In this document: positions 43,823 to 52,643 of the stretch, piece after piece
How the letters are laid out: the number at the start of each line of letters is the position of its first letter
Position numbering within the stretch: the stretch's first letter is position 1
Origin: a virus
IMG/VR virus record: IMGVR_UViG_3300005563_000004
Coordinates: 1 to 64,000 of that record
Strand: one strand, 5' to 3'
Length of the DNA stretch: 64,000 nt
Program-made: the position numbers and the translations under genes
Notes under the pieces: generated by a model
Told to the model about the DNA's origin: nothing
Databases searched by the model: none
The model's input: only the letters and a program-made list of their open reading frames with translations

Positions 43823-45094
43823 ATGGCCACAACCTTTACCGCCTCCAACCGCCTCAATGATCTGCTGCAGGGCGATCCTGGCACACGGGACAACTGGGGC
43901 ACGCCGAACAGCGAGAACATGGTTCTCGTTGACTCTGCGCTGGACGGACTGGCCCAGGTCAACATCGCCGGGCTGACCAACTTCACGCTCTCGGCCAACT
44001 CCGGCCAGCCGGATCAGGCGCGCGAGCGCATGCAGAGCTACACCGGAGCACTGACCGGCGCGTGCACCGTGACGGTGCCGAACGTGCAGAAGTGGGGATA
44101 CGCGCGGAACGTCACGACGGGCGGTCAGAACGTGGTGCTCTCGGCCGGTGCCGGCACGACGATGACACTGCCGCCGGACAGCTTCTGGTATCTCTACTGG
44201 ACCGATGGCGCCACCAATGTCAGCGGCCTCGCACTCGGCCTCGGCAGTTTGTCGGTCGGCAACCTCACGGCAGCCAATGTCTCAGCATCCGGCAACCTGA
44301 CAGCGGCAGGCAACCTGGCCGTCACGGGCACCACGACACTGACCGGAGCGCTGACCGCTCCTACCATCTCGGGGCCGGTCGCCTTCGACAGCACGATCAG
44401 CCTGCCGAACAACGTCAACATTACGATGGCGGACTCGCTCAACGCTCAGCGAAACGTTCTAAATCTGAGCGCGGCGAACATTGTTACGCTGACCAATGCG
44501 GGAAATGCCGGCTGGCAATTGGTCAACAACACGAATACTCGGACGCTGGTCGGCATCGATAGCAACGGGAGCATTACCGTCAATGGCAACGCTTCTGGGC
44601 AAGATTGCACCGTGGCGCTGGAAGCGAATACCAGCGGCAAGGCTGGTGTCACCGTAAACTCTTTGCCGGTTCCGGCACATAATTACACGTCCTTTATCAG
44701 CAACATCGTGAACACCAGTTGCTTTCACGCCATTTGGCAGTTCCAGGGCGCGGTCGCAGGAAGCATAACGGCCGGTGCCGGCCCCTCGACAAGCTACAAT
44801 ACGACCTCAGACGCAACGCTGAAGCTCGATGATGGCGCCATTGACGATCCCGGTCGCATGATCGATCGGCTCAAGCCGCGCTGGTTTCGCTGGAAGGACG
44901 CACCGGATGCTGACTCGCAGCCCGGCTTCTTCGCGCAGCAGGTTCATCGCGTCTTTCCGTGGGCTGTGACGAAGGGCAGCCGCGGCAAGCCGTGGCAAAT
45001 GGATAACTCAAAACTGGTGCCGCTGCTGGTGGCTGAGCTGCAGTCACTACGCCGACGCTTACGGGAGCTGGAGCGGTGCCGTTCCGATCGCTGA
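43823..45094 (+). CDS. Tail fibre with C-terminal S74 autoprotease-chaperone
   Basis: 423 residues. The N-terminal 110 residues (SNRLNDLLQGDPGTRDNWGT; LTNFTLSANSGQPDQARERM) are a phage tail-attachment domain. The middle is beta repeats (NLTAANVSASGNLTAAGNLA). The C-terminal 100 residues are a peptidase S74 intramolecular chaperone: TTSDATLKLD with Ser329 and Lys334 as the expected cleavage dyad, then DRLKPRWFRWKD and a final helix LVPLLVAELQSLRRRLRELE. It trimerises the fibre then cuts itself off. A receptor-binding role is likely. It overlaps the next gene by 19 bases. Confidence 0.82.
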   Translation: MATTFTASNRLNDLLQGDPGTRDNWGTPNSENMVLVDSALDGLAQVNIAGLTNFTLSANSGQPDQARERMQSYTGALTGACTVTVPNVQKWGYARNVTTGGQNVVLSAGAGTTMTLPPDSFWYLYWTDGATNVSGLALGLGSLSVGNLTAANVSASGNLTAAGNLAVTGTTTLTGALTAPTISGPVAFDSTISLPNNVNITMADSLNAQRNVLNLSAANIVTLTNAGNAGWQLVNNTNTRTLVGIDSNGSITVNGNASGQDCTVALEANTSGKAGVTVNSLPVPAHNYTSFISNIVNTSCFHAIWQFQGAVAGSITAGAGPSTSYNTTSDATLKLDDGAIDDPGRMIDRLKPRWFRWKDAPDADSQPGFFAQQVHRVFPWAVTKGSRGKPWQMDNSKLVPLLVAELQSLRRRLRELERCRSDR

Positions 45095-47130
45095 TCCTGA
45101 AGCCTGGCATTGACACCCAGCACACACCTACGCTGGATCAGGCTCAGCTGACGCTGTCGAACCTGATCAGGTTCAGGAATGGCTTGCCGGAGAAGCGCGG
45201 CGGCTGGCAGCAGATGACCAGCACACCGCTCATCGGCACGTGCTCCGGCCTGCACGCTTTCAGCGACCTCGAAAGCAATATCTACCTGGCGGCTGGCACC
45301 GAGCAGCGGCTGGAGATCCTGACGGGTGGCGTCCTGTCAGACATCACGCCACTCTCGGCAACGACCAATCCAGTCGTTGCGTTTTCAACTACCGCCGGCT
45401 CGTCGGTGGTCACTGTTCTTGATCCTGGCGCCGCACCGTCGATTGGCGACTGGGTTTATATCGGGGTGCCGGTTGCGGTCGGCGGGCTGATCGTTTTCGG
45501 TTACCAGCTGGTCAGCGGCGAGCCGGGGGCCAATCAGTTCTCGTTCGATGTGGGCACGCCGGCAACCGCCAGCGTGGCGAATGGCGGTGCTGTTCCGACC
45601 TATACCAGCCAGAACGGCCAACCGACCGTCACCGTGGCGCTGGCGAACCATGGGCTGAACGTCGGCGGCGTCTATAACGCCACCGTCTCAACCACCTTCG
45701 CCGGCCTGACAGTAAGCGGCCCCTACAGTGTGCTGACGGCGCCGGACGCCAACAGCTTCACGATCGCGGCGGCCACGACGGCGAATGCGACCACGACGGT
45801 CGCGGTGAACGGCGGCAATGCGCGGATTGAATATCTGATACCGACGAGTGTTGCGCAGGATACCGTGCTCGTCGGCTATGGTACCGGGCTGTACGGGTCC
45901 GGTCTCTACGGCGTGTCATCCGGCGGCGGAATCGCTGTCACTCCTGCTCGTCAGTGGTCGCTGGATAACTTTGGCCAGGTGCTGATCGCCAGCCCGACGA
46001 ATGGCGGCATTTACCAGTGGACGCCACCTGACATCGCGCCGGCAGTGGTCGTGTCCGGCAGCGCGCCGCTTTACAACACCGCTGTCTTTGTCTTGTCCGA
46101 GGCGCGCATCGTGGTGGCGCTGGGGGCCGAAGTGCTCGGAACGCAGCAGCCGTTGCTGGTGCGCTGGTCGAACGCGGGCGATTTCACCGACTGGACGCCG
46201 ACCGTAAGCAATCAGGCCGGCTCCTACACCATCCCGCAGGGGAACAAGCTGGTCGGCGGCCTGGCTGCTGGTCTCGCCGCAATACTGTGGACGGACGAAG
46301 GCGTTTTCCTGATGACCTATCAGGGACTGCCATTCGTCTTCGGCTTCCAGCCGATCGCGCAGTACGGCTGCGGTCTGATCGGAACGCGCGCTTTCTCGGT
46401 CATCGGCCAGATGGTGTTCTGGGTATCGCCGCATGGCTTCTTTGAGATGAGCATGGGCGGCGGCGCTCCAACGCCGGTCGACTGCGAAGTCTGGGACATT
46501 CTCTATCAGAACTGGGACCTCTCTCAGCCCGGCCTGTTCGTCATGGGCGGCAGCCCGACCAATAACGAGTTCGAGCTGCATTTCCCGCTATCGCAATCCT
46601 CCTCGTTCTACGTCGCGGGATCGGTGACGAAGGGGAGCGTCAAGTTCAACTACGTGGATCGGGCGTGGGACTTCAGCATAACCCCGCAGCTGCAGCGGAC
46701 GGCTTGGCTGCTCGAGAACGTGCAAAGCGGGCCGTCGCCGAACACGCCGGTCGGCGCCGATCCTTCCGGCCTGCTGCAGCAGCACGAGATTGGCTACGAC
46801 GCGAACGGTGTGCCGATATCGTGGTCCTACCGCACCGCCGATTTCTTCATCGGCGACGGCGAGGATATCCAGTTCGTTGACTGGCTGCTGCCGGATTTCA
46901 TCACGCTGAACAACCCGACGATCCAGATTTCTCTGCTGTTCCGCAATCTGCCCAGCGATAGCTACACGACGGTCGGCCCGTTCAGCTGGAGCCAGGCCAA
47001 CGCCTTCATTCCGTTGTTCGCCGGCCGCGGGCGGCAGATGGCGATACAGGTCGAGGGCAACGATCTCGGGACATTCAACCGGATCGGCCGCATCCGCTAT
47101 CGCATCGCGGCTGACGGGCGGGGCTTCTGA
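45076..47130 (+). CDS. Tail hub / DNA-stabilisation protein (gp10-like) with inserted domain
   Basis: 684 residues from GTG 45076. FRNGLPEKRGGWQQMTSTPL, the strand-rich AAGTEQRLEIL, SNAGDFTDWTPTVSNQAGSY, LAAILWTDEGVFLMTYQGLP and FWVSPHGFFEM follow P22 gp10-like (packaged-DNA stabilisation) proteins, a beta-propeller tail hub. Around residues 100-250 it contains the same inserted domain as the adaptor at 36527 (FSTTAGSSVVTV ... ALANHGLNVGGVYNATV). It would form the tail hub or tube below the adaptor. The gp10-like identity is moderate confidence. Confidence 0.72.
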   Translation: MPFRSLILKPGIDTQHTPTLDQAQLTLSNLIRFRNGLPEKRGGWQQMTSTPLIGTCSGLHAFSDLESNIYLAAGTEQRLEILTGGVLSDITPLSATTNPVVAFSTTAGSSVVTVLDPGAAPSIGDWVYIGVPVAVGGLIVFGYQLVSGEPGANQFSFDVGTPATASVANGGAVPTYTSQNGQPTVTVALANHGLNVGGVYNATVSTTFAGLTVSGPYSVLTAPDANSFTIAAATTANATTTVAVNGGNARIEYLIPTSVAQDTVLVGYGTGLYGSGLYGVSSGGGIAVTPARQWSLDNFGQVLIASPTNGGIYQWTPPDIAPAVVVSGSAPLYNTAVFVLSEARIVVALGAEVLGTQQPLLVRWSNAGDFTDWTPTVSNQAGSYTIPQGNKLVGGLAAGLAAILWTDEGVFLMTYQGLPFVFGFQPIAQYGCGLIGTRAFSVIGQMVFWVSPHGFFEMSMGGGAPTPVDCEVWDILYQNWDLSQPGLFVMGGSPTNNEFELHFPLSQSSSFYVAGSVTKGSVKFNYVDRAWDFSITPQLQRTAWLLENVQSGPSPNTPVGADPSGLLQQHEIGYDANGVPISWSYRTADFFIGDGEDIQFVDWLLPDFITLNNPTIQISLLFRNLPSDSYTTVGPFSWSQANAFIPLFAGRGRQMAIQVEGNDLGTFNRIGRIRYRIAADGRGF

Positions 47131-47615
47131 TGTCCGGCAGCAACATCAACCTCGGCCAGATTGTCGCGCAGCAGACGGAAGGCAACCGGCTCCTCGCCGC
47201 GCTGGAGCAGGCCCTGCGTGGCGCAACGGTCGCCGGCAATATTGCCTATTCCCAGCTGCCGGCCGAAGTGCAGCAGCTGCCGATCGCTTTCCCGTTCCAG
47301 GGCAAGCCGGGCAGTGGCGAACTGATGCACCTGGTCTTGCCGTTCGCGATTTCCCTCCCGGCCGGACTGACCGGCGCGGTGGTCTACGACGCGACGCAGG
47401 CGACCGCGAACGCCGTCTTCACCTTCAACCGCATATCGAGCGGCGTGCTGACGCAGCTCGGCACCGTCACGATCACGCCAGCGTCACACAGCAGCTGTGT
47501 GCTAGCTGGTGCTGGCGGAACGCTGATTGCGGGAGACGTGTTGCAACGTGTTGCGCCGACGCAGGACGCAACGCTCGCCGATGGCTGCATAACCCTATTG
47601 GCTATGAGGAACTGA
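47130..47615 (+). CDS. Tail structural protein candidate (161 aa)
   Basis: ATG 47130 shares a base with the previous stop. An N-terminal helix (LGQIVAQQTEGNRLLAALEQ) leads to a beta-rich domain (ALRGATVAGNIAYSQLPAEV; VYDATQATANAVFTFNRIS). Likely a small fibre or baseplate-like protein. No family named. Confidence 0.66.
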   Translation: MSGSNINLGQIVAQQTEGNRLLAALEQALRGATVAGNIAYSQLPAEVQQLPIAFPFQGKPGSGELMHLVLPFAISLPAGLTGAVVYDATQATANAVFTFNRISSGVLTQLGTVTITPASHSSCVLAGAGGTLIAGDVLQRVAPTQDATLADGCITLLAMRN

Positions 47616-47618
47616 CGA

Positions 47619-48074
47619 ATGGCCGCCGGAGCATGGACTGTCTACTCGAATGCGGTCCTTGGGATATCCAAGGGCAGCTTCAACCTGTCGACCGACAACT
47701 ATAATATCATCCTCGTTACAAACTCCTACACGCCAGCGCCGAACACGGACACGACCTACTCGAACGTCAGCGCCAATGAGCTGACGACGGCCGGTGGCTA
47801 CACGGTGGGCGGCATAACGCTGGCCAGCGAGACCGATACGCTAACGACGGCCACGGTGACGTTCACCTCCGCCAATCCGGCGTGGAGTTCGTTCACCGCT
47901 GGTCCGTTCAGGTATGGCGTCATCGTGCGGCGCGCTGGTGGCGGTCTCGTCTCTGGCGATTTGCTGCTGTGTTACTCGGACCTTGGCGGCGGCTCATCAA
48001 TCACCGGAGCGGGCGGCACGCTGACTGTCACCATGAACGCCTCCGGCATCTTCACCATCACACACTCTCCGTAG
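47619..48074 (+). CDS. Tail structural protein candidate (151 aa)
   Basis: Starts four bases after the previous stop. The protein (TVYSNAVLGISKGSFNLSTD, NYNIILVTNSYTPAPNTDTT) is a known kind of phage surface beta protein; the segment YGVIVRRAGGGLVSGDLLLC followed by GGTLTVTMNASGIFTITHSP closes it. Probably a fibre or decoration protein. Confidence 0.68.
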   Translation: MAAGAWTVYSNAVLGISKGSFNLSTDNYNIILVTNSYTPAPNTDTTYSNVSANELTTAGGYTVGGITLASETDTLTTATVTFTSANPAWSSFTAGPFRYGVIVRRAGGGLVSGDLLLCYSDLGGGSSITGAGGTLTVTMNASGIFTITHSP

Positions 48075-48084
48075 GAGCGAGAAC

Positions 48085-48657
48085 ATGGCTTCCGGTTATC
48101 TTGCACCGCTTGCAATCGCCACTGCAGACGGCCCTACGCTGACTGCCGCCTCCGCGGCAACCTGCCTTCCCGTCACGGCGAAGCTGACGTTTCCGCCAAA
48201 CTCGATCCAGGTGGGATCGGTGTTCCGCATTACTGCGCATGGGCGCATCTCGTGTGTGGTGACCACGCCTGGAACGGCTCGCTTCGACATCCGGCTCGGC
48301 AGCACTGTGGTCTTCGACTCCGGCCCAATGAACCTGAACACGACGGCGCAAACGACTGTGCCCTGGCGCCTCGTGATCAACTTGACTTGTCGCGCAAGTG
48401 GCTCATCAGGGAACTTCATTGGCTTCTCGGACTTTACGACGGTCGCTGTCGTTGGTTCTCCATCAGTCACCACGGGGGGCAATGGCGAGTTCATTTCGTC
48501 GGTGTCTGGCGGTCCTGGCAGCGCGCCGGCAGTGGGTGGCAACGTGGACCTGACTGCGAGCAACACGTTCGATATGTTCTTCACGCAGACGGTCGCGACC
48601 GGCAGCATGACGGTTCATGCTTTCCTGCTGGAGTCAGCCGGCCTCGCTCTGATGTAA
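48085..48657 (+). CDS. Virion structural protein candidate (190 aa)
   Basis: Ribosome site GGAGCGAG precedes ATG 48085. A beta-sandwich protein (GSVFRITAHGRISCVVTTPG; RFDIRLGSTVVFDSGPMNLN; STAVVGSPS) resembling small phage tail or decoration proteins. It is followed by the glycine-rich adhesin-like gene. Unnamed family. Confidence 0.66.
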   Translation: MASGYLAPLAIATADGPTLTAASAATCLPVTAKLTFPPNSIQVGSVFRITAHGRISCVVTTPGTARFDIRLGSTVVFDSGPMNLNTTAQTTVPWRLVINLTCRASGSSGNFIGFSDFTTVAVVGSPSVTTGGNGEFISSVSGGPGSAPAVGGNVDLTASNTFDMFFTQTVATGSMTVHAFLLESAGLALM

Positions 48658-48685
48658 GCGGCGTCCGGCCAGAGGGCCGCGCTCT

Positions 48686-50521
48686 GTGACCACGATCTAC
48701 ATTGTCGGCGCTGGCGCCGGGACTTTTACGCCGCCCTCAACGGCCACCGCCACTGTTGACTGTTTCGGCGCCGGTCCCGCAGGCGGCGTAGGGGGGACTG
48801 GTGGCGGCAGCGCGGGATGGGCGCGGAAGAATTCACTTAGCCTAACTCTAGGTGTCGGGGTCAGTTTTAACCTTGGCGCTCCGGGCGTAACGGCATCACA
48901 GGCTGGCGGCAATACTTGGTTCTCTAGCACTGCAACTGTCCTTGCTGCTGGCGGTCTCTCGGGAACGACTCAGGTCGGTGACTCGACCTTTGCTGGCGCA
49001 GGTCAACAAACGAGCGCGCCGGTAGGGAACGCTGGCGGCGCTGGGGCGGCTGGCCCAAACGGCGCAGGTAAGCTGGGTGGTGCCGCCCCCAACACGGGAG
49101 GTGGGGGCGGTGGGGGTAATGGCGGCGGCGCTGTTGGGCAGGATTCTCCTGTCAGCGGCAACGGCGGCAATGGCGGCAATGGCTTTGCGGGCACAGGCGG
49201 CACGGGCGGCGCGGGTGCTGGTGCGCCTGGTGGAAATGGTTCGGGCGGGGCTGGCGCTGGTTCCAGTGGCGGAGCTGGCGGCAACGGCGGTGACGACTTC
49301 GACAATGGAGGCGGTGGTGGTGGTGGCACTCCACCTGGGGCAAACGGAGGCACCACGGGTGGTATTGGTGGTACTCCGGGTGGTGGAGGCGGATCTTCGG
49401 CCGGCGGGCAGTCCGCTGTTCGGGGCGGCTATGGTCTCATCAAGATCACCTATCCTGGGTCTGATCCAGACCGGATAATCTTCGGCGGCGGGATCACTCA
49501 GGCGCAAATCCTGACGAACATTCCGGCCTCGTGGAACGGCACCTATACTGTGGGCGTGATGAACGGCGGCTTCACCGTTCTCACGCAAGGTGCGCCGCTG
49601 GTACTGCCGTCAGTCTATGGCGACAATCCTAAGCTGATCAGGCGCCCAGGTCGGATCGGTGGCAAGCGCATCACACCGCGGCCAATCCGCGATTATTCTA
49701 CGCCAGCCAGTAACATAACGGTCGCACCGGACGTTGGCTCGATTGTCTTTACCGGCCTGGCTCCTTCAGCCGATGAAAGTCTGCTTCCCGGCGTTGGCTC
49801 GATCCTGTTCACAGGACAGGCGCCATCAGCAAACGAAGCTGTACAGCCTGGCGCTGGATCGATCGTCTTCACTGGCCTGGCTCCTTCGGTCGGTGAAAGT
49901 TTAGCTCCCGGCGCCGGCTCGATCCTTTTCACCGGCAATGCTCCGTCAGCCGACGAAAGCCTGTTGCCCGGTGCTGGCTCGATCTTGTTTTCAGGGCAGG
50001 CGCCATCCGCAGATGAAGCGCTGTTGCCCGGCGCCGGATCGGTGCTGTTCACCGGGCTGGCGCCGTCAGTAAACGAAGCGCTTCTGCCTGGTGTCGGCGC
50101 GATCGTCTTTACCGGCAACGCTCCGTCGCTTTTCGCTGAAGCGGTAGCGTCGAGACTTCCGCGTCAGCTGGGTCGTGGCCCGCGACCGCTCATTCCGCAT
50201 CCGCTGCGCGACTACTCCGCCACCGTATCGAGCCTATTCCCAGATGCTGGCTCGATCATATTCACTGGCTTGGCGCCAAGCCTCGATGAGATGCTATCCC
50301 CAGGTGTCGGATCAGTCGTCTTCACGGGGCAGGCTCCATCTGCGGATGAAAGCCTGCTTCCTGGCGTCGGGTCGATCACCTTCACTGGCCTCGCGCCGAC
50401 GCCGCTTTACAACGTGGCTGTCGCGCCCGGTGTTGGCTCGGTGTCGTTCACCGGCTTTGTTCCGACAGTGACAGCACCGCCGACGCGCGCCATCGTTGCA
50501 CAACCAGCGTTCTTGTGGTGA
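48686..50521 (+). CDS. Glycine-rich adhesin-like protein with 20-aa repeats
   Basis: 611 residues from GTG 48686. Residues about 110-235 are extremely Gly-rich (GGGGGGNGGG, GGNGGNGFAGTGGTGG), like the polyglycine-II sandwiches of T-even-type receptor-binding tips, and close in YGLIKITYPG. After a spacer come 11 repeats of VGSIVFTGLAPSADESLLPG (seven, then a 30-residue break, then four). The two linkers before the repeat blocks (RPIRDYSTPAS and HPLRDYSATVS) are alike, so a block was duplicated. Probably a host-binding tail protein. Confidence 0.74.
   Translation: MTTIYIVGAGAGTFTPPSTATATVDCFGAGPAGGVGGTGGGSAGWARKNSLSLTLGVGVSFNLGAPGVTASQAGGNTWFSSTATVLAAGGLSGTTQVGDSTFAGAGQQTSAPVGNAGGAGAAGPNGAGKLGGAAPNTGGGGGGGNGGGAVGQDSPVSGNGGNGGNGFAGTGGTGGAGAGAPGGNGSGGAGAGSSGGAGGNGGDDFDNGGGGGGGTPPGANGGTTGGIGGTPGGGGGSSAGGQSAVRGGYGLIKITYPGSDPDRIIFGGGITQAQILTNIPASWNGTYTVGVMNGGFTVLTQGAPLVLPSVYGDNPKLIRRPGRIGGKRITPRPIRDYSTPASNITVAPDVGSIVFTGLAPSADESLLPGVGSILFTGQAPSANEAVQPGAGSIVFTGLAPSVGESLAPGAGSILFTGNAPSADESLLPGAGSILFSGQAPSADEALLPGAGSVLFTGLAPSVNEALLPGVGAIVFTGNAPSLFAEAVASRLPRQLGRGPRPLIPHPLRDYSATVSSLFPDAGSIIFTGLAPSLDEMLSPGVGSVVFTGQAPSADESLLPGVGSITFTGLAPTPLYNVAVAPGVGSVSFTGFVPTVTAPPTRAIVAQPAFLW
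49733..50500 (+). repeat. 60-base coding tandem repeats in two blocks
   Basis: Units begin at 49733, 49793, 49853, 49913, 49973, 50033 and 50093, exactly 60 bases apart, then at 50246, 50306, 50366 and, six bases late, 50432. Each encodes a 20-residue repeat. Units vary at the third codon position, so they are not identical. A similar lead sequence precedes each block. Confidence 0.85.
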
Positions 50522-50548
50522 AGCGGCGCATTTTGCTACAGGAACGCA

Positions 50549-50884
50549 ATGCCCGTCCTGCCTCGCTTTACATCGGCTCGTGGCCTCGTCCGTCCCAATA
50601 TTGATCAGTATTTAACCGTTCATTTGCCGGGTGAGATCATGCAGGCAGTGGTGGTCCAGGTCGTGGATCGGGACCGCGTGATTGTCGAACTTGACTCCAC
50701 GCCAATGTCGAGGAGCCACACCTATCGCAAGGGCGACCGGCCCGGCGCGCGGCGGCGGCGGGAGCACGGCATAGATATCTGGGAAGTGGTGGACGATCGG
50801 TACTTCATCTCCAACATGAGTCCGAACGAGTTCCGGCCGGCGGAGGAGAAGCCGGCGCCGAAGAAGCGAAGGGCGAAACACTGA
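50549..50884 (+). CDS. Hypothetical protein with Lys-rich end (111 aa)
   Basis: ATG 50549 with AGGAA upstream. Residues 18-55 (IDQYLTVHLPGEIMQAVVVQ, VVDRDRVIVELDSTPMSRSH) suggest a small OB- or SH3-like barrel. It ends EKPAPKKRRAKH. Overlaps the next gene by one base. Function unknown; possibly a nucleic-acid-binding accessory virion protein. Confidence 0.64.
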   Translation: MPVLPRFTSARGLVRPNIDQYLTVHLPGEIMQAVVVQVVDRDRVIVELDSTPMSRSHTYRKGDRPGARRRREHGIDIWEVVDDRYFISNMSPNEFRPAEEKPAPKKRRAKH

Positions 50885-52092
50885 TGCCGTGGTCTGGGCA
50901 GTCCTTTCAAAAGCACAACCACGCACTGCACGGCGCGAAAGCTGAGCACGCAGCACATATTGCTAACGCGGTGTTAAAATCTGGTGTCGATGAAGGCGAA
51001 AGCATCGCCATCGCGAACAAGTGGGCGCAGCATCACGCGGACGGCGGCGCCATCAAGCACAGCAAAGATTCGCCCGAGGTACAGTACGGCCACGGTATGC
51101 CGAGTGCCCACTGCGGGATCTGCTCGCACTTCCGCGCGCCGCATAGCTGCGAGGTGGTGGCGGGCGAAGTCAGTTCGCAGGGCTGGTGCAAGCTGTTCAA
51201 GCATCGCGAGAGCCGCGGCATGGGTGGCCCGATCGGCTACGATGGTGGTGGGATGATCGATCCGACTGCCGGCTCCGTCGCGCTCAATCCGCCGGCACTG
51301 GGCGGCATAACGCCATCGGCATCCACGGCCTCGCCGATGATAGCGCAGACGCTGCAACGTTACGCGCAGATGCCGACCGAGAAGCTGCAGGAAATGGCCA
51401 TGGTGATGGGCAATTCTCCGCAGGGGAAGATGGTCAAGCGGGCGCTGATGCAGAAGCATATGGTGCCACAAGTGCAGCAGGCGGTTCCGCAGCAGCAAGC
51501 ACCGGCCATGGGCCAGGCGGCTGGTGGCCCGGTTGCACACCGCGACATGGGTGGTGGGATGCTCGGCATGGGTTTGTCGCAGGCTGAGCCGTGGTGGACG
51601 CGATCGGAAGCGCGCGGTGCTGACGCGGGACCAATGACCGGCTACCTGCATGGCGCTACCGCCGGCCGTGCCGATGCGCTCAAGGGCACGGCGCTGTCGG
51701 ATAGCTATATCCTGCCGGCGGAGGAGATTGCCGGGCTGGGCGAGGGCAACAGCCTCATGGGCGCTCGTGTGATCAACGCCATGCTGGGAAGTGGTCCGCA
51801 CGGCATTGCGCAGCCCCATGGTCGCGCCGGTCACGGGCCACCGCGTCCGCCGGCTCCGCCACGCGAGTATCAAGCCAAGGGCGGCGGAGTGCAGCAGGGC
51901 GAGCAGCCAACAACCAAAGTCGCACTGAGCCACGGCGAATACTCAATGACACCAGAGCAAGTGATGCAGTTCACAGGAAGGAATGATTTGAAAAGCGCAC
52001 ACCGCGTCATGGACCTGTTCACCATGGAGCTGCGGAAGCGGCACATCAAGGAATTGAAAGGACTCGAACCACCGGTTGGCAGCAAACAATGA
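50884..52092 (+). CDS. Structural/assembly protein with four-Cys HiPIP-like motif
   Basis: 402 residues. Residues 76-107 (HCGICSHFRAPHSCEVVAGE, then VSSQGWCKLFKH) carry Cys77, 80, 89 and 102 in the order of small high-potential iron-sulphur proteins, a motif many phage proteins share; whether it binds a cluster is unknown. The rest is low complexity (Gly/Met/Gln/Pro), with ATAGRADALKGTALSDSYIL and VALSHGEYSMTPEQVMQFTG near the end. The final motif (LSHGEY-[VS]-[MI]-x-P) is common in virion proteins of podophages. Likely a minor virion or assembly protein. Confidence 0.72.
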   Translation: MPWSGQSFQKHNHALHGAKAEHAAHIANAVLKSGVDEGESIAIANKWAQHHADGGAIKHSKDSPEVQYGHGMPSAHCGICSHFRAPHSCEVVAGEVSSQGWCKLFKHRESRGMGGPIGYDGGGMIDPTAGSVALNPPALGGITPSASTASPMIAQTLQRYAQMPTEKLQEMAMVMGNSPQGKMVKRALMQKHMVPQVQQAVPQQQAPAMGQAAGGPVAHRDMGGGMLGMGLSQAEPWWTRSEARGADAGPMTGYLHGATAGRADALKGTALSDSYILPAEEIAGLGEGNSLMGARVINAMLGSGPHGIAQPHGRAGHGPPRPPAPPREYQAKGGGVQQGEQPTTKVALSHGEYSMTPEQVMQFTGRNDLKSAHRVMDLFTMELRKRHIKELKGLEPPVGSKQ

Positions 52093-52643
52093 ACAACCCG
52101 CACGGCGTACGTCGCGCCACCGACGCGGACATTCCCGGTCTCCTGACCCTCGTACCGCAGATCCTCGCCGAGAGCGAAGTGCTGGCACTTTCCGAACCGA
52201 AGATTCGGACGCTGATCGAAAAGTGCTGCCAGCGCCAAGCCGGCGCCATCGCCGGCATCATCGACGGCGCGGCCGGCGTGATCGACGCCAGCATTGGCAT
52301 GACTTTCGCTCAGTCCGAAGTGTCGGACGAGCCGTATATCTCGGTGGTGTGGTTCGGCCTGGCGCCGCACGCGCGCACGTTGCCGCAGGACATTGCCGCG
52401 GTGCCCGACCATCCGCGGGCGCATTACAGCCGGCGCCTGGCAAACTTCGCCAAGTGGACGCATGAGACGGCGGAAGCCGCCGCCGGCCATCGGATCATCA
52501 TGCGGTGGGACGTGCTGACGCTCGAAAGCCTCGGGCCGAAGCTGAACATGTACGGCCGCAACTTCCCCCAGGTCGGCGCCTATTTTGCGCTCGGCGCAGC
52601 CGGCACGTTCAAGCCGCGCGGGCAAAGCGTTGAAGCTGCCTGA
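52089..52643 (+). CDS. GNAT-like acetyltransferase (first of two)
   Basis: 184 residues overlapping the previous stop. The opening NNPHGVRRATDADIPGLLTL matches the R-x-AT-x-x-D-x-x-x-L front of GNAT enzymes, with IAGIIDGAAGVIDASIGM and EPYISVVWFGLAPHART as the central strands. The acetyl-CoA pyrophosphate loop (Q/RxxGxG/A) is not obvious, so it may be a degenerate or virion-associated form. Phage GNAT proteins often lie near the end of the tail block. Substrate unknown. Confidence 0.68.
   Translation: MNNPHGVRRATDADIPGLLTLVPQILAESEVLALSEPKIRTLIEKCCQRQAGAIAGIIDGAAGVIDASIGMTFAQSEVSDEPYISVVWFGLAPHARTLPQDIAAVPDHPRAHYSRRLANFAKWTHETAEAAAGHRIIMRWDVLTLESLGPKLNMYGRNFPQVGAYFALGAAGTFKPRGQSVEAA

Noticed and set aside
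49733-50500. CRISPR-like array
   Set aside because: The 60-base units are in-frame coding repeats with no spacers.
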